From the NCBI RefSeq assembly GCF_035046505.1, contig NC_089822.1, forward strand, positions 81,761,659-81,825,658: a stretch of DNA of 64,000 nucleotides. The letters run 5' to 3'. Position numbers and translations under genes: made by a program. The notes below the pieces were generated by a model, which saw only the letters and a program-made list of their open reading frames with translations, was not told the origin of the DNA and ran no database searches. This DNA comes from Tiliqua scincoides (lineage: Eukaryota > Chordata > Lepidosauria > Squamata > Scincidae). Shown here in pieces: positions 32,531-45,212 of this stretch. Each line of letters opens with the position of its first letter. Positions within the stretch are counted from its first letter, which is position 1.

Positions 32531-33301
32531 CACTGGCGTACCTAGGGGGGGCAAGCAGGGCAAATGCCCCAGGCACTGACCCTCCAGGGGCACTTCAGAG
32601 CTTTACCCTGCCCCCACCCCTGCCAGGAGGAGTGCCCAGGAGTGCTGCAGAGAGGCAGCTTGCTGCCTCTCCGTCAGCGCTTGGGTGCTGACTGAGCCTC
32701 CCCTCCCCTCCACCTTTATAAGAGGATAGGAGACAGGTGTCCTAGAGAGGCACTTACACTCTAGGGCACCCATCTCATCTCCTCATATAAAGGAGGAGGG
32801 GAGGAGGGGCGGTCCAGTCGGTGCCGAGATGCTGCCTGGGAGACAGTGTCCAGCTGCCTCCCAGGAGTGCTCCTGGGTGCCCCTGCTCCGCCTCTGAGGG
32901 CATCCTTCAGGGGCGGAGCAGAAGCGGCATGCTCCCCCTCCGACGTCAGAGGGGATGCTTGCCACTTCCTGGCCCCCACGGAGCCTTCTGCGCAGCTTAC
33001 AAGCTATGTGGAGGCCTCCACTGCAGCGGTCTGGGCCCGCTGGAAGCAGCCCCAGATCGCTGCCATGGAGACCCCCGTGGCATGGAAGGCTCCATGGGGG
33101 CCTCAGCTGCCTCCTCCGTTCCCCCTGGTTTTCAAAGGGGGAATGGAGGAGGCAGCTGTGTGGAAGTAATTGCGGTGATGATGATGTCACTGCAATTACT
33201 TCTGGGTCACATGTGCAGGGGGCAGGAAAGGGGGTGAAATGGGGTGTGGGGGCAGAATTCTGGGGGTTGCCCTGGGTGTGGGGACCCCATGAACACCACT
33301 G
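32531..33301. mobile_element. hAT non-autonomous element, perfect target duplication
   Basis: It starts CACTGGCGTACCTAGG and ends AACACCACTG, with GTTGGATT on both sides (32523-32530 and 33302-33309). It is 771 bp and GC-rich. The long frames inside are not conserved genes. Confidence 0.9.
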
Positions 33302-33309
33302 GTTGGATT

Positions 33310-34839
33310 TACTAACTGGAAGGCACATGCCTTGGTTTCCAAACATTAAAGGGAAAATGTAAGCCTTGTGCAAAGCTTCACCAAGGCAATTGCCTCTTAA
33401 TAAAAAATTATTATACCCATAGCTTAATTAGAGCAGTCATTGCTGGTGATGGCTGGGTTTTTCCACTGCTTTTTAACAAGAATTTTTAGGTTCCTTGTTA
33501 AGTACCAAATGGCAGGCATCTAACGTTTGAATATATGCTATTGCCTGACCTTATGCTCCAGCATGGAGATCAGAACTGCGACCATCGATAACATCATTTC
33601 AAAAGCTAAAGCCATGTCTGTACCCACTCTGAACCCTTCTTTATTTCAGGTATGTATACCACCTTTCTATCATTAAAATAGTACCTGAGGTGGGTTTGAA
33701 TCAAATCAAATTATCCATTCAGTCATATCCCACCCTTACAATCAATCAATCCACATAGAAGAGTAAAACTGTGGATCAAGAGCAGCAAACTTAGTTGCGG
33801 ATGGGCTCCATCCAGTCACATCTCCCCACATTCACTTCAATGTGTGTGAAGAGAGCCCCTGCCTGCACTACTGTATGGCGTGATAAAATACATGCACCTC
33901 CTGAGAGGGAACATGGCTCTCCTCTTTTGTCAATGTTTCTTTCTTAAAGCAAAGGAGTGTGCCTGATTTACGAGAGAAGTTACAAAAGGGGGCCCAAAGT
34001 GCTAATTTAAAAATATTTTCCTTTATGATTCTGTGATACCGAAAAGCTGCATGAGTCAACTGACCCTCCTCGTTGCTCATGTTTCTTTTCGTTTTGCCAC
34101 TTCCTTTGTGCTTCCCCTCGTTTGTGACTTTCTTAGAGAGCCACTGGGTGAAAGCGAAACCAAGCAATTACCCCAAGGCACAAGGCTCGGGCAGACCAAG
34201 ATGCACCACTGTAGGAAATTTAGAGAAAATGGGGAAAGGAAAAGAACATTAAACGACAGGAAAATACCAGAGGAATTAATAGGTGCAGAAGCAAGTTGCA
34301 TATCAGGTTACTGGCTACAATGACACCCCCATTATTCTGCCTCTTTTCCTTCTCCATGATAAGACCACATTCCTACATATAACATCCATGTTCTGGCTTT
34401 TGTGCCATTTTATTTTAATATTTTGCCTTATTTCAGCATATAGTAACATATATTTCATTCAGCGCATATGTAAATAATCCCCCTCTTAACAATACACTCC
34501 GTCTGCAACATCTCAATAAATGACAGATTGATGAATGTAAGCACCCAGTTTTAATATATTCCTTTATTACATTACCATATCACAAACCTTTATTGGCATT
34601 AAAACAGTAAATAGCAATAACAATGGCCAGCACTGTGGCTATGCTGCCCAGAAAGAAAGTCGCAACAAGGGACTGGTAAGGAAAGAAAGGGGGCCTTTAT
34701 TACATTTGTATGCAACCCCCTCCTCCAAGGAGCTAAGGGTGGTGTACATGGTTCCCCCATTGTATCTTCACAACAACCCTGTGAGTGGGTTAGCCTGAGG
34801 TAGAGGCTGGCTGAGTGAGGATTTGAATCCCTGGTTGTA
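33310..34839. other. Gene-free spacer
   Basis: No recognised gene. A splice-like segment near 33563-33650 is listed under rejected items. Confidence 0.4.
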
Positions 34840-34847
34840 GTCTAGCA

Positions 34848-35026
34848 CAGGGGTGGTCAAACTTTCAGCTTAGGGATCCTGGACCTTTAACGATTGTGCA
34901 GGAGAGAGAATTTCAGCAGGTGTAGCTTCTCATCTGTCAGATGACTAATTGCACCTACTGAAGTTCCCTCTTCTATACAGTTGTTAAAAGTCCAAGATCC
35001 CTAAAGTTGAAAGTTTGCCCATCCCG
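34848..35026. mobile_element. hAT MITE, perfect target duplication
   Basis: It starts CAGGGGTGGTCAAACTTTCA and ends GAAAGTTTGCCCATCCCG, flanked by GTCTAGCA (34840-34847 and 35027-35034). It is 179 bp and largely self-complementary. Confidence 0.9.
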
Positions 35027-35034
35027 GTCTAGCA

Positions 35035-37030
35035 TGCTATCCATTATGATACACTACTGGCTGCACATAGGATAAATGATGTCGCCCTTCTTCTCTTCAG
35101 AGCCTTGCAATTTGCTTAGCAACACTGTGCCTTTAAAAGCCTTTTGAGTAAAAAAATAATTTTTGTCTCCTTCAGTGGAAATACCTTCTATATGTGCACA
35201 GGTGCCTTTAAATTGTTTTGAATAGCAGCTGTACTTAAGGGTGGTAACTGGGGACTGTTCAGCAGCTTTTTTCAGTGCATGTATTTTGGAGGGGGAAAAA
35301 TTGATAGGGATTGTTCTAAAGGCAGCAGCCCTGCAATTAGAATTTACCAAAAAATCCTGACTCAGTTGTAGAAAACCATTCAGTTTCATAGATACGGGCT
35401 GAATTTAGATGGGGCATGAACTCTCTCGCTCTCTCTCTCTGTCTGCCTTTTAATGTTGGGCTCTCCAACAGCTGTCTAGAGTGGATTTCCCACTGAAACC
35501 AATTAAAGCCCCCTAATGGAGAAGTACCCATTTTGGTCCACTTCCTGGTATGTATTTGAATGGGACTTCCTGTTTCTTGCACACCTGGCATTCTGTTGAA
35601 AAGAAAGGCTCTATTGCCCCCTACTCCCATCCCTGGAATCACCCAGGGATTCATCAAACAACCTAATGATTGTATCAAACCATATCTGAAGCTGAAGGAT
35701 CATTCTCCTCTGTGGATTTGATGACAAACATTCACAGACTATGGGATATCTGTATGTGACTGAGGAAAATATTTGCTTCCCTTGTTTGTTGGATGACATG
35801 GAATGGTATTTAGTTGCCAATAATAACATGCAAGCATATTTGACAACTAGGTAGCTGACATCCAATGCCTTTATTACTTTATTATTGTACTATTATACTT
35901 TATTATTGGAGTGAGTGAAGCTGGGTCTTACTTCTGAGTAGAGATGCCAATTGCACTACTAGTAGAGAATTGCACTACTAATTGAAACAGAAAAGCTGAT
36001 AATCTTTTCCTTCAAATTTGACCACCTTCAAAATTTCCTTCAGAACCGAACACCCATCACAACTGTAGAAGACATAATCCACTAAGGCAGTGATGTTGTC
36101 AATTTCCTGACAAACCCCATACTCCTGCTCCCTGGAGGTACCAGACAATACTAAGCATTTCAATGTATTTCTTCCCCACCCCCATAAGGCAGCAGCTCTC
36201 AAACTTTCTAGAGACCCTAGAGGCTGCTGCCTGATTTATAAGTGCTAAGGGGTGTGAATAAAATGGTGATTGGGCAGCAGTGCTCCCCTCTCCCCAGCAG
36301 CTTGTTTAAATGATGCATATAGCTTAAGCTGTCCTGTCAGTTTCAGAAACCATCATGGCCCACTGGTAGGTCTCAAACTGCTTATTTAGGAGCTTGTGAC
36401 CCAGGTAATTTTCTGGGGAGTTGGGGCACCAGGCTTGAGTGGGAGGGAAAGGATGTTCTAGATACCTGAATTTATTTGATATGATACTTCAGTTGAAAAC
36501 AGCAATGCACCTCTGAGTACTGGTTGCAGAGCAGCAATAGTGGGAGGGGAGGGCTGGTGTCTTCATTCCCTCTGGTTGATCACTTTGAAAAACAGGATGA
36601 TGAACTAGATGGATCTTTGGTCCGAGGTTCCCATCCAGAACACTGTAAGTTGTTACTCACTCCCCATCAGCAATTGCAACAGCTTCTTAACCCATTCTGC
36701 ATGAGCTCAGAAATATTGTGTGCATGCTCAAAGCCATTGTGTCCTTATTTACATCGAGTAATCCAAAGCATAGGATGAAGCCCTATTAGGTTCATTGGGA
36801 CTTACCCCCAAGGAAGTGCACATAGGTTTGTGGCCAAGGCTGCTAAGAGCTGGCATTGGGCCTAGGGCATGATGCCTGATTGCCCTCCCCATCCTAAATG
36901 CATTGGAGTAACAGAAGTGCATTGAAAGTGGATTAAAGCTGTAGTGGAAATGTATCCCTTGATAGTCTGAGATTGAGGTACTGTAGATACTTACCTATAA
37001 GGTGAGAAAATGTCTACCAATAAATCAAGT
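35035..37030. other. Gene-free spacer
   Basis: I recognise no gene and no intact repeat. Short frames have no recognisable domain. Confidence 0.4.
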
Positions 37031-37034
37031 GTAG

Positions 37035-37282
37035 ATTGACATATCAGTTTCTGGAGGAAAAATCCATTATGGGGTACAAGCCATGATGTGTATGTGCAAC
37101 CTCCTGATTTCAGAAATGGGCCATGTCAGAATGCCAGATGCAAGGGAGGGCACCAGGATGAGGTCTCTTGTTATCTGGTGTGCTCCCTGGGGCATTTGGT
37201 GGGCCGCTGTGAGATACAGGAAGCTGGACTAGATGGGCCTATGGCCTGATCCAGTGGGGCTGTTCTTAGGTTCTTATGTTAA
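37035..37282 (+). mobile_element. CR1 LINE 3' end
   Basis: It has the well-known CR1 3' wording: TTTCTGGAGGAAAAATCCAT, GGAAGCTGGACTAGATGGGC and a TTCTTAGGTTCTTATG tail. Only the last about 250 bp is present, the usual 5' truncation. Confidence 0.85.
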
Positions 37283-37285
37283 CCG

Positions 37286-38990
37286 CGGATCACTGGGGTC
37301 AGGGCTGCTCAAGCATCCTAGAGGAGCTTTAAAAGTGCCTGCAGAGGTTCTGTGAAGCCTCTGAGGAACATTTGAGTGACTGCAGACAGCTTGCAGCCTT
37401 GTTTACATTTGCACAGTGCTCCTTTTTAGAGTCTTCTGAGAATGCTCCAAACCCAGGAGTGCCTCTTAAAATGACAGTGAACAGTATAAAAAGTTGTCTG
37501 GCAGCAATTGAAGCAGGGTGTTGTGCTGTGGTGAGCTGTTTATGTTGCTTTATATTGGTGATGCATTTTTTTTTGGGGGGGGGGATGATTTTTAAAACTG
37601 CAAATGCTTTCCTGCAGTTTCAAACTGGATTTTTTTGTTTTTGTTTTTTAGCAATTCAATACAATTCCGTGGTTTTAGGGGAGGAATGGCACACAGTACT
37701 AGATAAGCACCTTGTTAATGTCTTCAAAAACAGTGGTGTGGCTCAGATTCCTTCCCCCCTTTCAATCGGGCTCCAGGACAAGATGCAGCTCCCTCCTCAC
37801 AAGCATCATTCTCCAAGCTTTGCCCCCAACTTATCCAAAGGTCATAGAACATTCCATAATTTTTGGCTAAAGACCTGCCTTCGCCTTATCTGTGAAGATT
37901 GACTTGTGGGTGAGTATCTACAGTACCCCAATTTATTTTGCAATACATTTGTTTTGTACTGTATAGTTTGTTTTGTCATGGCCCAGGGCCATGGGGATTT
38001 TGCTGCCCCCCCCTCACCTGTTTGAAAGTTAGCATAAGAGTAGGATAACCCTCTCCAGCAGGAAACACCCTTGTCCCAAATCTCAGCATTCCAGAGAATC
38101 TGATTTGGAGTAATGAAAACACCTGGTCATCCTGATTTGTTTAGAATATTTATACATATATTACTTTCAACCCAAAACAAAATTCTCAAAGCATTTTTAC
38201 ACAGCAAGGAAATGATCAGTGGTAGGTGGTTTCTTGGACGTTTGGAGAGCTGAAAAATAATTTTCTGAAGAAAAAAGTTGACATGTGGACCCGCCGCCGC
38301 AATTTGGTCAATGAGTCCCGCTATATCTCAAGGAAGTGGGGGAGGCTGAGAGGCCAGTTGCCAAGTTTAGTCCCCACACCTGTGCTGGCTCTCTCCTTGT
38401 CCCTCTCACACCACTCTCTCTTTCTTCTTATCCCTGCTGGGTAGGCAGTGGTATCCTGAAAACATTTTATTTGTGGTGCTAAGCAAAAACCAGCAGCACT
38501 GTCTCTCTGTCTCTTTCTATGCAGTGGATGCTGATGGTAAGTTCAGAAGTGCTCTAGTTAGAGTCTTGCTTGAATTTGAGCTTCACCTAGTGGTTACCAG
38601 CAAAACTGCAGGCACTCCTTTAAAAGTTCTCAGTGGTTAGTGCCTGGAACTGAGCAGGTAAGAAGCAGTTGGAAACCTCTGGTCAGTATTGCTATGTCTC
38701 CCCAGTGCTAGAAGCAATGGATATGCACTCTGCTAGGTCTAAACCCCTGGCTGTGATGCTAGGCTAGCTCCTTTATAGGCTGCTTATTCACATTTTCTGG
38801 TACCAGCTCAGGTTTGGTATGGTCTGCAGTGGGGTGCCACTGGCTTTAATTCAATCCCAGGTTGAGCACCTTCCCCTGCTTCTAACAAATAGTTGGATGC
38901 TTACCAGGGAAACAAACAGTTTCAGCAACCACATCATGAACCATATGAAGCACAGATAGCACAGGCTGCTGGTCATCTTCCTGTGCTATT
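37286..38990. other. Gene-free spacer
   Basis: A 176-aa plus-strand frame at 37372-37902 spans a poly-T/poly-G tract and shows no domain. No gene is supported. Confidence 0.4.
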
Positions 38991-39043
38991 AAACCAGGTG
39001 TGTCAAACACAAGGCCCATGGGCCAGATGGGGTTCCCAAAAGC

Positions 39044-40501
39044 CAGTGCTTTTTTTGTAAAAAAAAGTGCAAGAACTCACAACTTGTTAATATTTTATTT
39101 ATTTATAAACCATTTTTTATTGGAGCAATATTTTTTATGTGCTTCCCCCTTAAAGATGAACTTACTTCTGAGTAGACAAGCATAGGATTGGGCTGTCAAT
39201 CTCCACATCCCCTTCCACCTAGCTACTTTTTCTACACATGGGGAAAAATACTGTACAGGTGCACTTGTAGCGTGTGGTATGTAGTGTGGCACTACTTTGA
39301 GGAGAGGAAGCAGTGAATGGATTCCAAAAAATGGCTTACATGAGTTCCATGTAGTAAAATTACTCTAAGCAACTGTGGGAGTAAGAACAAAAAAGGAATT
39401 CTTACAGGAGAGGGGTCCTTAGGTGCACATAGAAACAGCTACATTTGCAAACAAGCAATTAAATATGGTTTAATTCAGGTATCAGAATACTCTGTGTCTT
39501 TGGGAAGGCACTTGGCATGCAACTGTATGTTCTCTGCTGCCCTGAGCAGCTGCTGTGCATTGCTGGAGAGGAGCTGCAAACGCTGGCTGGCGGAGGGCAT
39601 GCTTGTGGGGGAAGGATGAGGAGGATCTCTGGCAAGGCTGGACAGCACATTGTACACAAGTAGAATCCCTTTTCACCTGCCCTTAGCATGTGAAAATGGG
39701 TGCAGATATATATCTCTGCCAGGATTAAGAGCCCAATCCTAGGTATGTCTACTCTGAAGCAAGTCTTGTTCTAGTCAATGGAGCTTACTCCCAGGAAAGT
39801 GCCTAGGATTGCAGCCTAAGAGCCCAATCCTATGCATGTCTACTCAGAAGTCCACTTTAGTGAATGGGGCTTACTGTGGATAGGATGGCAGCCTCAGGGC
39901 CCAATCCTGTGCCTGTCTCCTCAGAAGTCAGTCCCATTAGAGGCAGTGGGGCTTCCTCCCAGGAAAGCGTGGAGAGGACTGCAGCCTCAGAGCCCCTCCT
40001 CTGCCTGTCTCCTCAGGCTGCAAGGCTATGACACTTTCCTAGGAGTAAGCCCCATTAAACACAAGGGAACTTACTTCTGAGTAGACATGCATAGGCTAGG
40101 GTTCTCAGGCTGCAAGGCTATGACACTTTCCTGGGAGTAAGCCCCATTGAACACAATGGAACTTACTTCTGAGTAGACACACCTAGGCTCGTGCTGCAGA
40201 TTGGCACGGGGCTGCACCAGCCAGCTTCCTTCCCCTCCTCCTCAGTGTCGGTGCGTGCTCCCTTGCCTTCCACCGGCTTGGAAGCTGCGCAGGGAAGCAG
40301 AACAGGGGGGGAGGGGAGGCGGGCTGGGCTCAGGCAAGAGCTTGGAGATGGGGGCAGGAGGGGGTTGTTGTGCAATCAGGCAGGGACCAGGCGCCCCTGC
40401 ACCCCCCAGCACCCACCCAGTGAATTCCTCTGTTTTGCTCCCCCCCTCCTGGAATGCCTCCGAAGGGGAGGTGCCCCTGTTCTATTAGAAAAAAAGCCCT
40501 G
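39044..40501. mobile_element. Nested hAT element, perfect target duplication
   Basis: It starts CAGTGCTTTTTTTG and ends AGAAAAAAAGCCCTG, with CCAAAAGC on both sides (39036-39043 and 40502-40509). It is 1458 bp and contains the palindrome array and a GC-rich tail. No transposase was recognised. Confidence 0.9.
39725..40195. repeat. Array of five short palindromic elements
   Basis: Five back-to-back units of about 90 bp. The first three read CCCAATCCTA ... CTTACTCCCAGGAAAG. The last two read CTATGACACTTTCCTGGGAG ... CTTCTGAGTAGACA, the opposite orientation. Confidence 0.75.
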
Positions 40502-40771
40502 CCAAAAGCTCTCTATCTGGCTCTGCCAGTATGACTATCAGCTGCTGAGCTATCACTGTTGAAAGGGCAGCCTGGATAATGACTCTCCCATATCTTGAAA
40601 ATATTATCAAGATTTGCATATTTTCTCTCTCATTTGCAGCTAATGAGTTCCTGGGTGAGAATAAAGTGCTTATTTCTGGTCATGACCTACTTACTGAAAT
40701 CACTTCTGACCCCTCAGCAGACATCATGAGCACTATTTGGCCCCCTGTATGAAATGAGTTTGAAATTCCTG

Positions 40772-43538
40772 TCTTAGATCAACATAAGGGGGTGGGGGGA
40801 GCAGTAGCAGCATGTGAAGAGCTGGTCCTAGATGAAGCTAGTGGACCTTCAAAAGAACCAAGATGTCTTCCTTCTCTTGGTTGGCAAGAAGAATGCTCAC
40901 CTCAGCCATGCTTCCCATTATTTCACCAAAGTTAAGGGCTGGTAATTCAGATACGTGAATACTAGATTTTCACCCCAGCTGCCCGTGTTATTGTTGAGGC
41001 CTTTTTAAGATTCATTTTAGGTAATGGAAGGACTCTTGCTGCACATTGCCCTTTCATGCTTGCACTGATTCCACTAATCACCTGGACGCTATTTACCTTC
41101 CTTGAGAAAACTGAACCAAAGCAGACAGGTAACCATTGGCTTCGTTTGTTATACTCTGTTAATCACTCATGTTCCTTATTGATTGGGAGGGGGGGCACAT
41201 AAGTCTTCCTTTTACCTTGGAATGTTTGCAGAACCTTTGCCTTTGTTTCTAATAACCCTTAAGAGTGTTATCTAATTTTATCCTTGCGTAAGTTTACATC
41301 ATTTTTAAAAAATGATGTCTCCTCTTGGTATATTGGCCACCATGAAACAAAAGGGCTGTGACTCAGCCTCAGCTTAGACCTTATCAACCCTGTTGATTTT
41401 AGTGGGAAGGAGAAATATAAGCAAGTGCTTTCCAACTGAACACAAGTGGTCTTACAAAGAGGTCACCTGTCCAGATCATGCCCCATCTTCAAGTTAATAG
41501 CAAAAGTAAAACCACAGTGCACCTTTAAAAAAAGAGTAATAGATATATGGTCTATGCTTGGGCCATCTCAAGCTATTTGGTTCTAAAATTTCAGCTAGTT
41601 TACAAATGCAAAATCACAACACTGATCCATTCTTGATATCTGTTCTTGGTGAAACAGTTAAATATGTGAACTGACTCTGCAGAGAAACACTTTGTTGAAG
41701 TGAGAGGAAAAGGTTAATCAGTGGGGTTAAAATCAGTCAAGGGCCATTCACACAAGCAAATCTTCAGTCAATGTTCTAGCCATCAAGCAATAAGCACTCA
41801 GGAGACCTAGTACCATTAAGCTGTTTGGGGGGCAGAGATCTCCTGTGTTAGCAAAGGCACTGATGGTAAAATGAATGAAAGTCTTAGATAAATTTGGCCA
41901 CAAATGGCTTAATATTGGCCTGGTAGCCATGGCATTCTATAGTCATGACTTGTCCAAGGTTTTTTTTTTTTTTTTTTTTTTTTGGGGGGGGGGGTGGAAA
42001 GAGATTGCTAAAATGCCACTGTGTGATGCATTCTTTCAAGGTGTGCCTGTTTATAGCAACTCTGTTTCATTGCTCTACCTTTTCATGAATACCTTATTGT
42101 GAAATTTCAGATGCTCCCCTTTACCTTGTACCAAGCCTTGTACCAAGCAACACAAACAGCCTTGTTAGAATGACTGGGAAACAGATGGTCTCCAGCCGCG
42201 GACCTCCACAGCCCCACAATGGTGCCCCCTTGTGCAGAAATCCATCCCCCCTACTCACCAGAGGCTCACAGAACCTCGCATGACCTCCAGCTGCGTCGGG
42301 AAAACCTCTGTGAGGTTCTGCCCCATCGGGAGCCTCAGAGAGGCTTCTGCAGAGTCCTAGTGGCTGACACCTGGGGCTCTTGCCCCAGACAAGTCTATGG
42401 GAGGTCCACAACTGCTGGTCTCTGCTTCTGTGCAGAAAAAGCGGGCATACACTTTAGGCAGCTATAGAGAGACCTCTCATGCCAGAAGGTACTGAAATTT
42501 TCAATTACAACCTTCAACTATTTTTTTTTTTGCTACTTTAACTATTAAATATTGGATCAGAGAAACCTTTGCACTTTCAAAGTGGCTTATTTTCCCCCTC
42601 CTGGGAGTCATTAGCAAATGACAAAATTGAGGCAACTCAGTTTGACGAGCCTTTCCTCAGTTACTCAAAAACCAATAGGTGTCCAGCAGAGGGGAGTTAG
42701 AAAAATGTACAAAATATGAAACATCATTAGCAAGGAGAAAAGCATTCTTGCCCTGTTCTTGCCCCACTTCATGACCTTGCAAAAGTGCTTTCACCTTTGT
42801 TTTTGTGACTTCTTCAGAGTCTCAATACCCATGTAAGCCTTGAAAAACCAGGAAGCAGAAAAGAGTGGCAAGGTTACACTATTCGTCCACAGCACCATCC
42901 TGGGTTCATTAACCTGTATTTAAGCAGTGGAGTGCACATGTCTCTTGATTGATTATTTTTTTTAAGGGGCAAAAACATATATAGGAAGTCTGTACTCACT
43001 GCAAGGGGCAGTGTAACCTTTCATCAATGCTTCAGATATAAGATATGTTACTATTCACATGGCTTAGAGTTCCAATATGTATCATGATACAAGAACTTGT
43101 GTGTCCATTACCTCCAAAAACACTGGAATTGTACAGATTATGATCACAAATGTTTCCCTATATGAGAGCCTTACCTTGTCACTTTTCTCCCCACTTACAG
43201 TCCAACTGAAGCTGAATTTGGAAGCATCTTTTCAGATAAGAAAATGTGGTGGCAGTTAAGGGACAGTGTGATTTTCCTGCAAAAGTCCTGATTTTGGGGA
43301 AATATGTCCCAGTGTCCTACAACTCTCTCCACAAAGCCCCAAATACACTGGTTCTTGCCACCTTGCTGCCTGGTCCACACCATCACCATTTCCTCTCTTG
43401 TCAGTTGTGTATCATGGCACGGAAAGTATGAATTTAATCCTTTTTCACATGCTAAACACACACTATGGGCTAATTCAGAACTGAAGATTAGGAAAGCATC
43501 TTTTCTGTGGAAGGCCTGGCCTAACAGATCAATTTTTA
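40772..43538. other. Gene-free spacer
   Basis: No gene recognised. 42175-42440 is GC-rich and partly self-complementary (GGTCTCCAGC against GCTGGTCTCTGC), probably a degraded inverted-repeat element. Confidence 0.4.
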
Positions 43539-43546
43539 CTTTAGAT

Positions 43547-44032
43547 CAGTGGTTCCCAAACATTTTAGCATCAGGACCCACCTATGTTTATGAGACTTTA
43601 AAGCAGGAGATCTAGAAATATTTTTATTTATTTACAAAAAAACTTGATCTGTTTCTCATAATGAAGCAGCTCTAATGAACATCAATGAATGCTCTTTTCT
43701 TTCCCCGCATTTCTCCCCCCCCAATAAAATCTTCTGATTTTTTTTAATTGATGTCCCTAAAAAAACAACTAAGACACATTTACCTCCCTATATTTATACA
43801 TGCTTGAAACTGCAGGAGCTCAGCTCTTTGCAAAACCCAGGAACTGAGCTGTTTGCAGGGCAATTAGCAGTTATCTGATTTTTTTGAAAAGCCTCACAGC
43901 TTGAGGAAATTGATTATCAGATCTTGTCATTACCCGTGTTTACATTGGAGGCTCTGCACAGCCCTTAGCAACCCACCAAAAATCAGGTCATGACCCACTA
44001 GTGGGTCCCAACCCACAGTTTGGGAACCACTG
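43547..44032. mobile_element. hAT non-autonomous element, perfect target duplication
   Basis: It starts CAGTGGTTCCCAAACATTTT and ends ACAGTTTGGGAACCACTG, flanked by CTTTAGAT (43539-43546 and 44033-44040). It is 486 bp. The site fits the hAT preference for a TNNNNA-like centre. Confidence 0.95.
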
Positions 44033-44159
44033 CTTTAGATCAACTTATTGATCAGACAATGAATTACTTTCCTTTTCAAGGTTAAGCTATAAATATGAAT
44101 TGCTGGTGTCTGTTAAATGGCAAACCAGGGGGCCCTGTATCCATAAATCCTGTATCTCT

Positions 44160-44260
44160 GTTAACGGGGGACCCTCCAGCCTCCCCACATGGAGGCTGGG
44201 GACCCTCCAGCCCCCCGATGGAAACAGGGGACCCTCCAGCCTCCCCGCATGCTCTGGAGG
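44160..44260. repeat. GGGGACCCTCCAGCC tandem repeat
   Basis: GGGGACCCTCCAGCC recurs about every 30 bp three times, within a GC-rich repeat that runs to about 44520 (CCTGTATCCGCAAATTCAGG). Confidence 0.6.
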
Positions 44261-45017
44261 GTCTTCTGAGCCCTGCAGAAACTGTGCAACAGGGCTCAGA
44301 ATGGCGATTTTGGTCAAAAAGGTCATTTCTGGTTTTTCTATTCAACTGGAAGTGATGTTTTTATGCCTTTAAAAGGCATTAGGAGCTTCCCAGCCTCCTG
44401 GAGCTTCCTGGAAGCTCAGAATGGCCTGGGGGGGGGGTGTGCTCCCTGTATCCGCAAATTCAGGTATCTGTAAGGGGGGGGGTTCCAGAACAGAACCCCC
44501 CACAGATATGGGGGCATGCCTTTATGTACTATTGCAGCATTTTTTAGTGTCTAAGTATAGTCCTTCAGCATGATCTGCCTCTCAGAGCCTTACTTTTAGA
44601 GTCATTTGAAAAGAAGAAACTGGTAATATTTGTTTATAAATATCTGATTTCACTTAACAAATATGATACACAAATGCTTAGAATAAGATGTAGAACTTGA
44701 TCAGCCTCTCCTTCATAATTAATGGATGATGGCACTACAGCATTCAATACAGCAAAAAATTATTTTTAGGTTTATTGGACACAGTGACTACATAGTAATG
44801 GGCTAATTAAGGAATCTAGATACCTGGATGCCTCACTTACGCATATTCTTTGGTCATGTTCGGAAAAATGTTTTGGGGGGGGGGAGTTATGAATAGGTTT
44901 CATGCCAAACTACAACCATCATTGATATTTATGGATATTTATGCACTCTTGAGCTATTTACCAGTATCCTGGAGGTTAACTGTGGGGACAGTGAAAATGG
45001 ACTCTGTGTACTCACAG

Positions 45018-45204
45018 CAGCCATTTTCAACCAGTGTGCTACAGGTGTGCTGCAGGAGGTTGGGAAAGGATCATTTGTTAGTAGGATTACTGGGGGCTGT
45101 GAGCCCCTGCTGTCAGCACAGTGTGCCTTATCAAGGCACACCATCAATGTTTTGACCATGAACAAGTTAGTGTGCCATGAGATGAAAAAGGTTGAAAATC
45201 ACTG
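45018..45204. mobile_element. hAT MITE
   Basis: It starts CAGCCATTTTCAACCAGTGT and ends AAAAAGGTTGAAAATCACTG. The flanks ACTCACAG and CCTTACAG agree at six of eight positions, a decayed target duplication. Confidence 0.75.
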
Positions 45205-45212
45205 CCTTACAG

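Larger units (their letters stand above)
38995..40771. mobile_element. Outer hAT element split by a nested hAT
   Basis: The left end is CAGGTGTGTCAAACACAAGG. The right end is ATGAGTTTGAAATTCCTG, an imperfect inverse. Removing the inner element (39044-40501) leaves a body of about 310 bp. The outer target duplication is not clear. Confidence 0.65.

Noticed and set aside
33563-33650. Plus-strand 28-codon open segment ending in CAG before GTATGT
   Set aside because: It looks like an exon with a donor, but the peptide (MEIRTATIDNIISKAK...) is not one I recognise and no partner exon was found.
37372-37902. 176-aa plus-strand frame
   Set aside because: It runs through poly-T and poly-G tracts and has no recognisable domain.
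39725-40195. Repeat array considered as CRISPR-like
   Set aside because: The units are contiguous palindromes with no spacers, and the window is clearly vertebrate.
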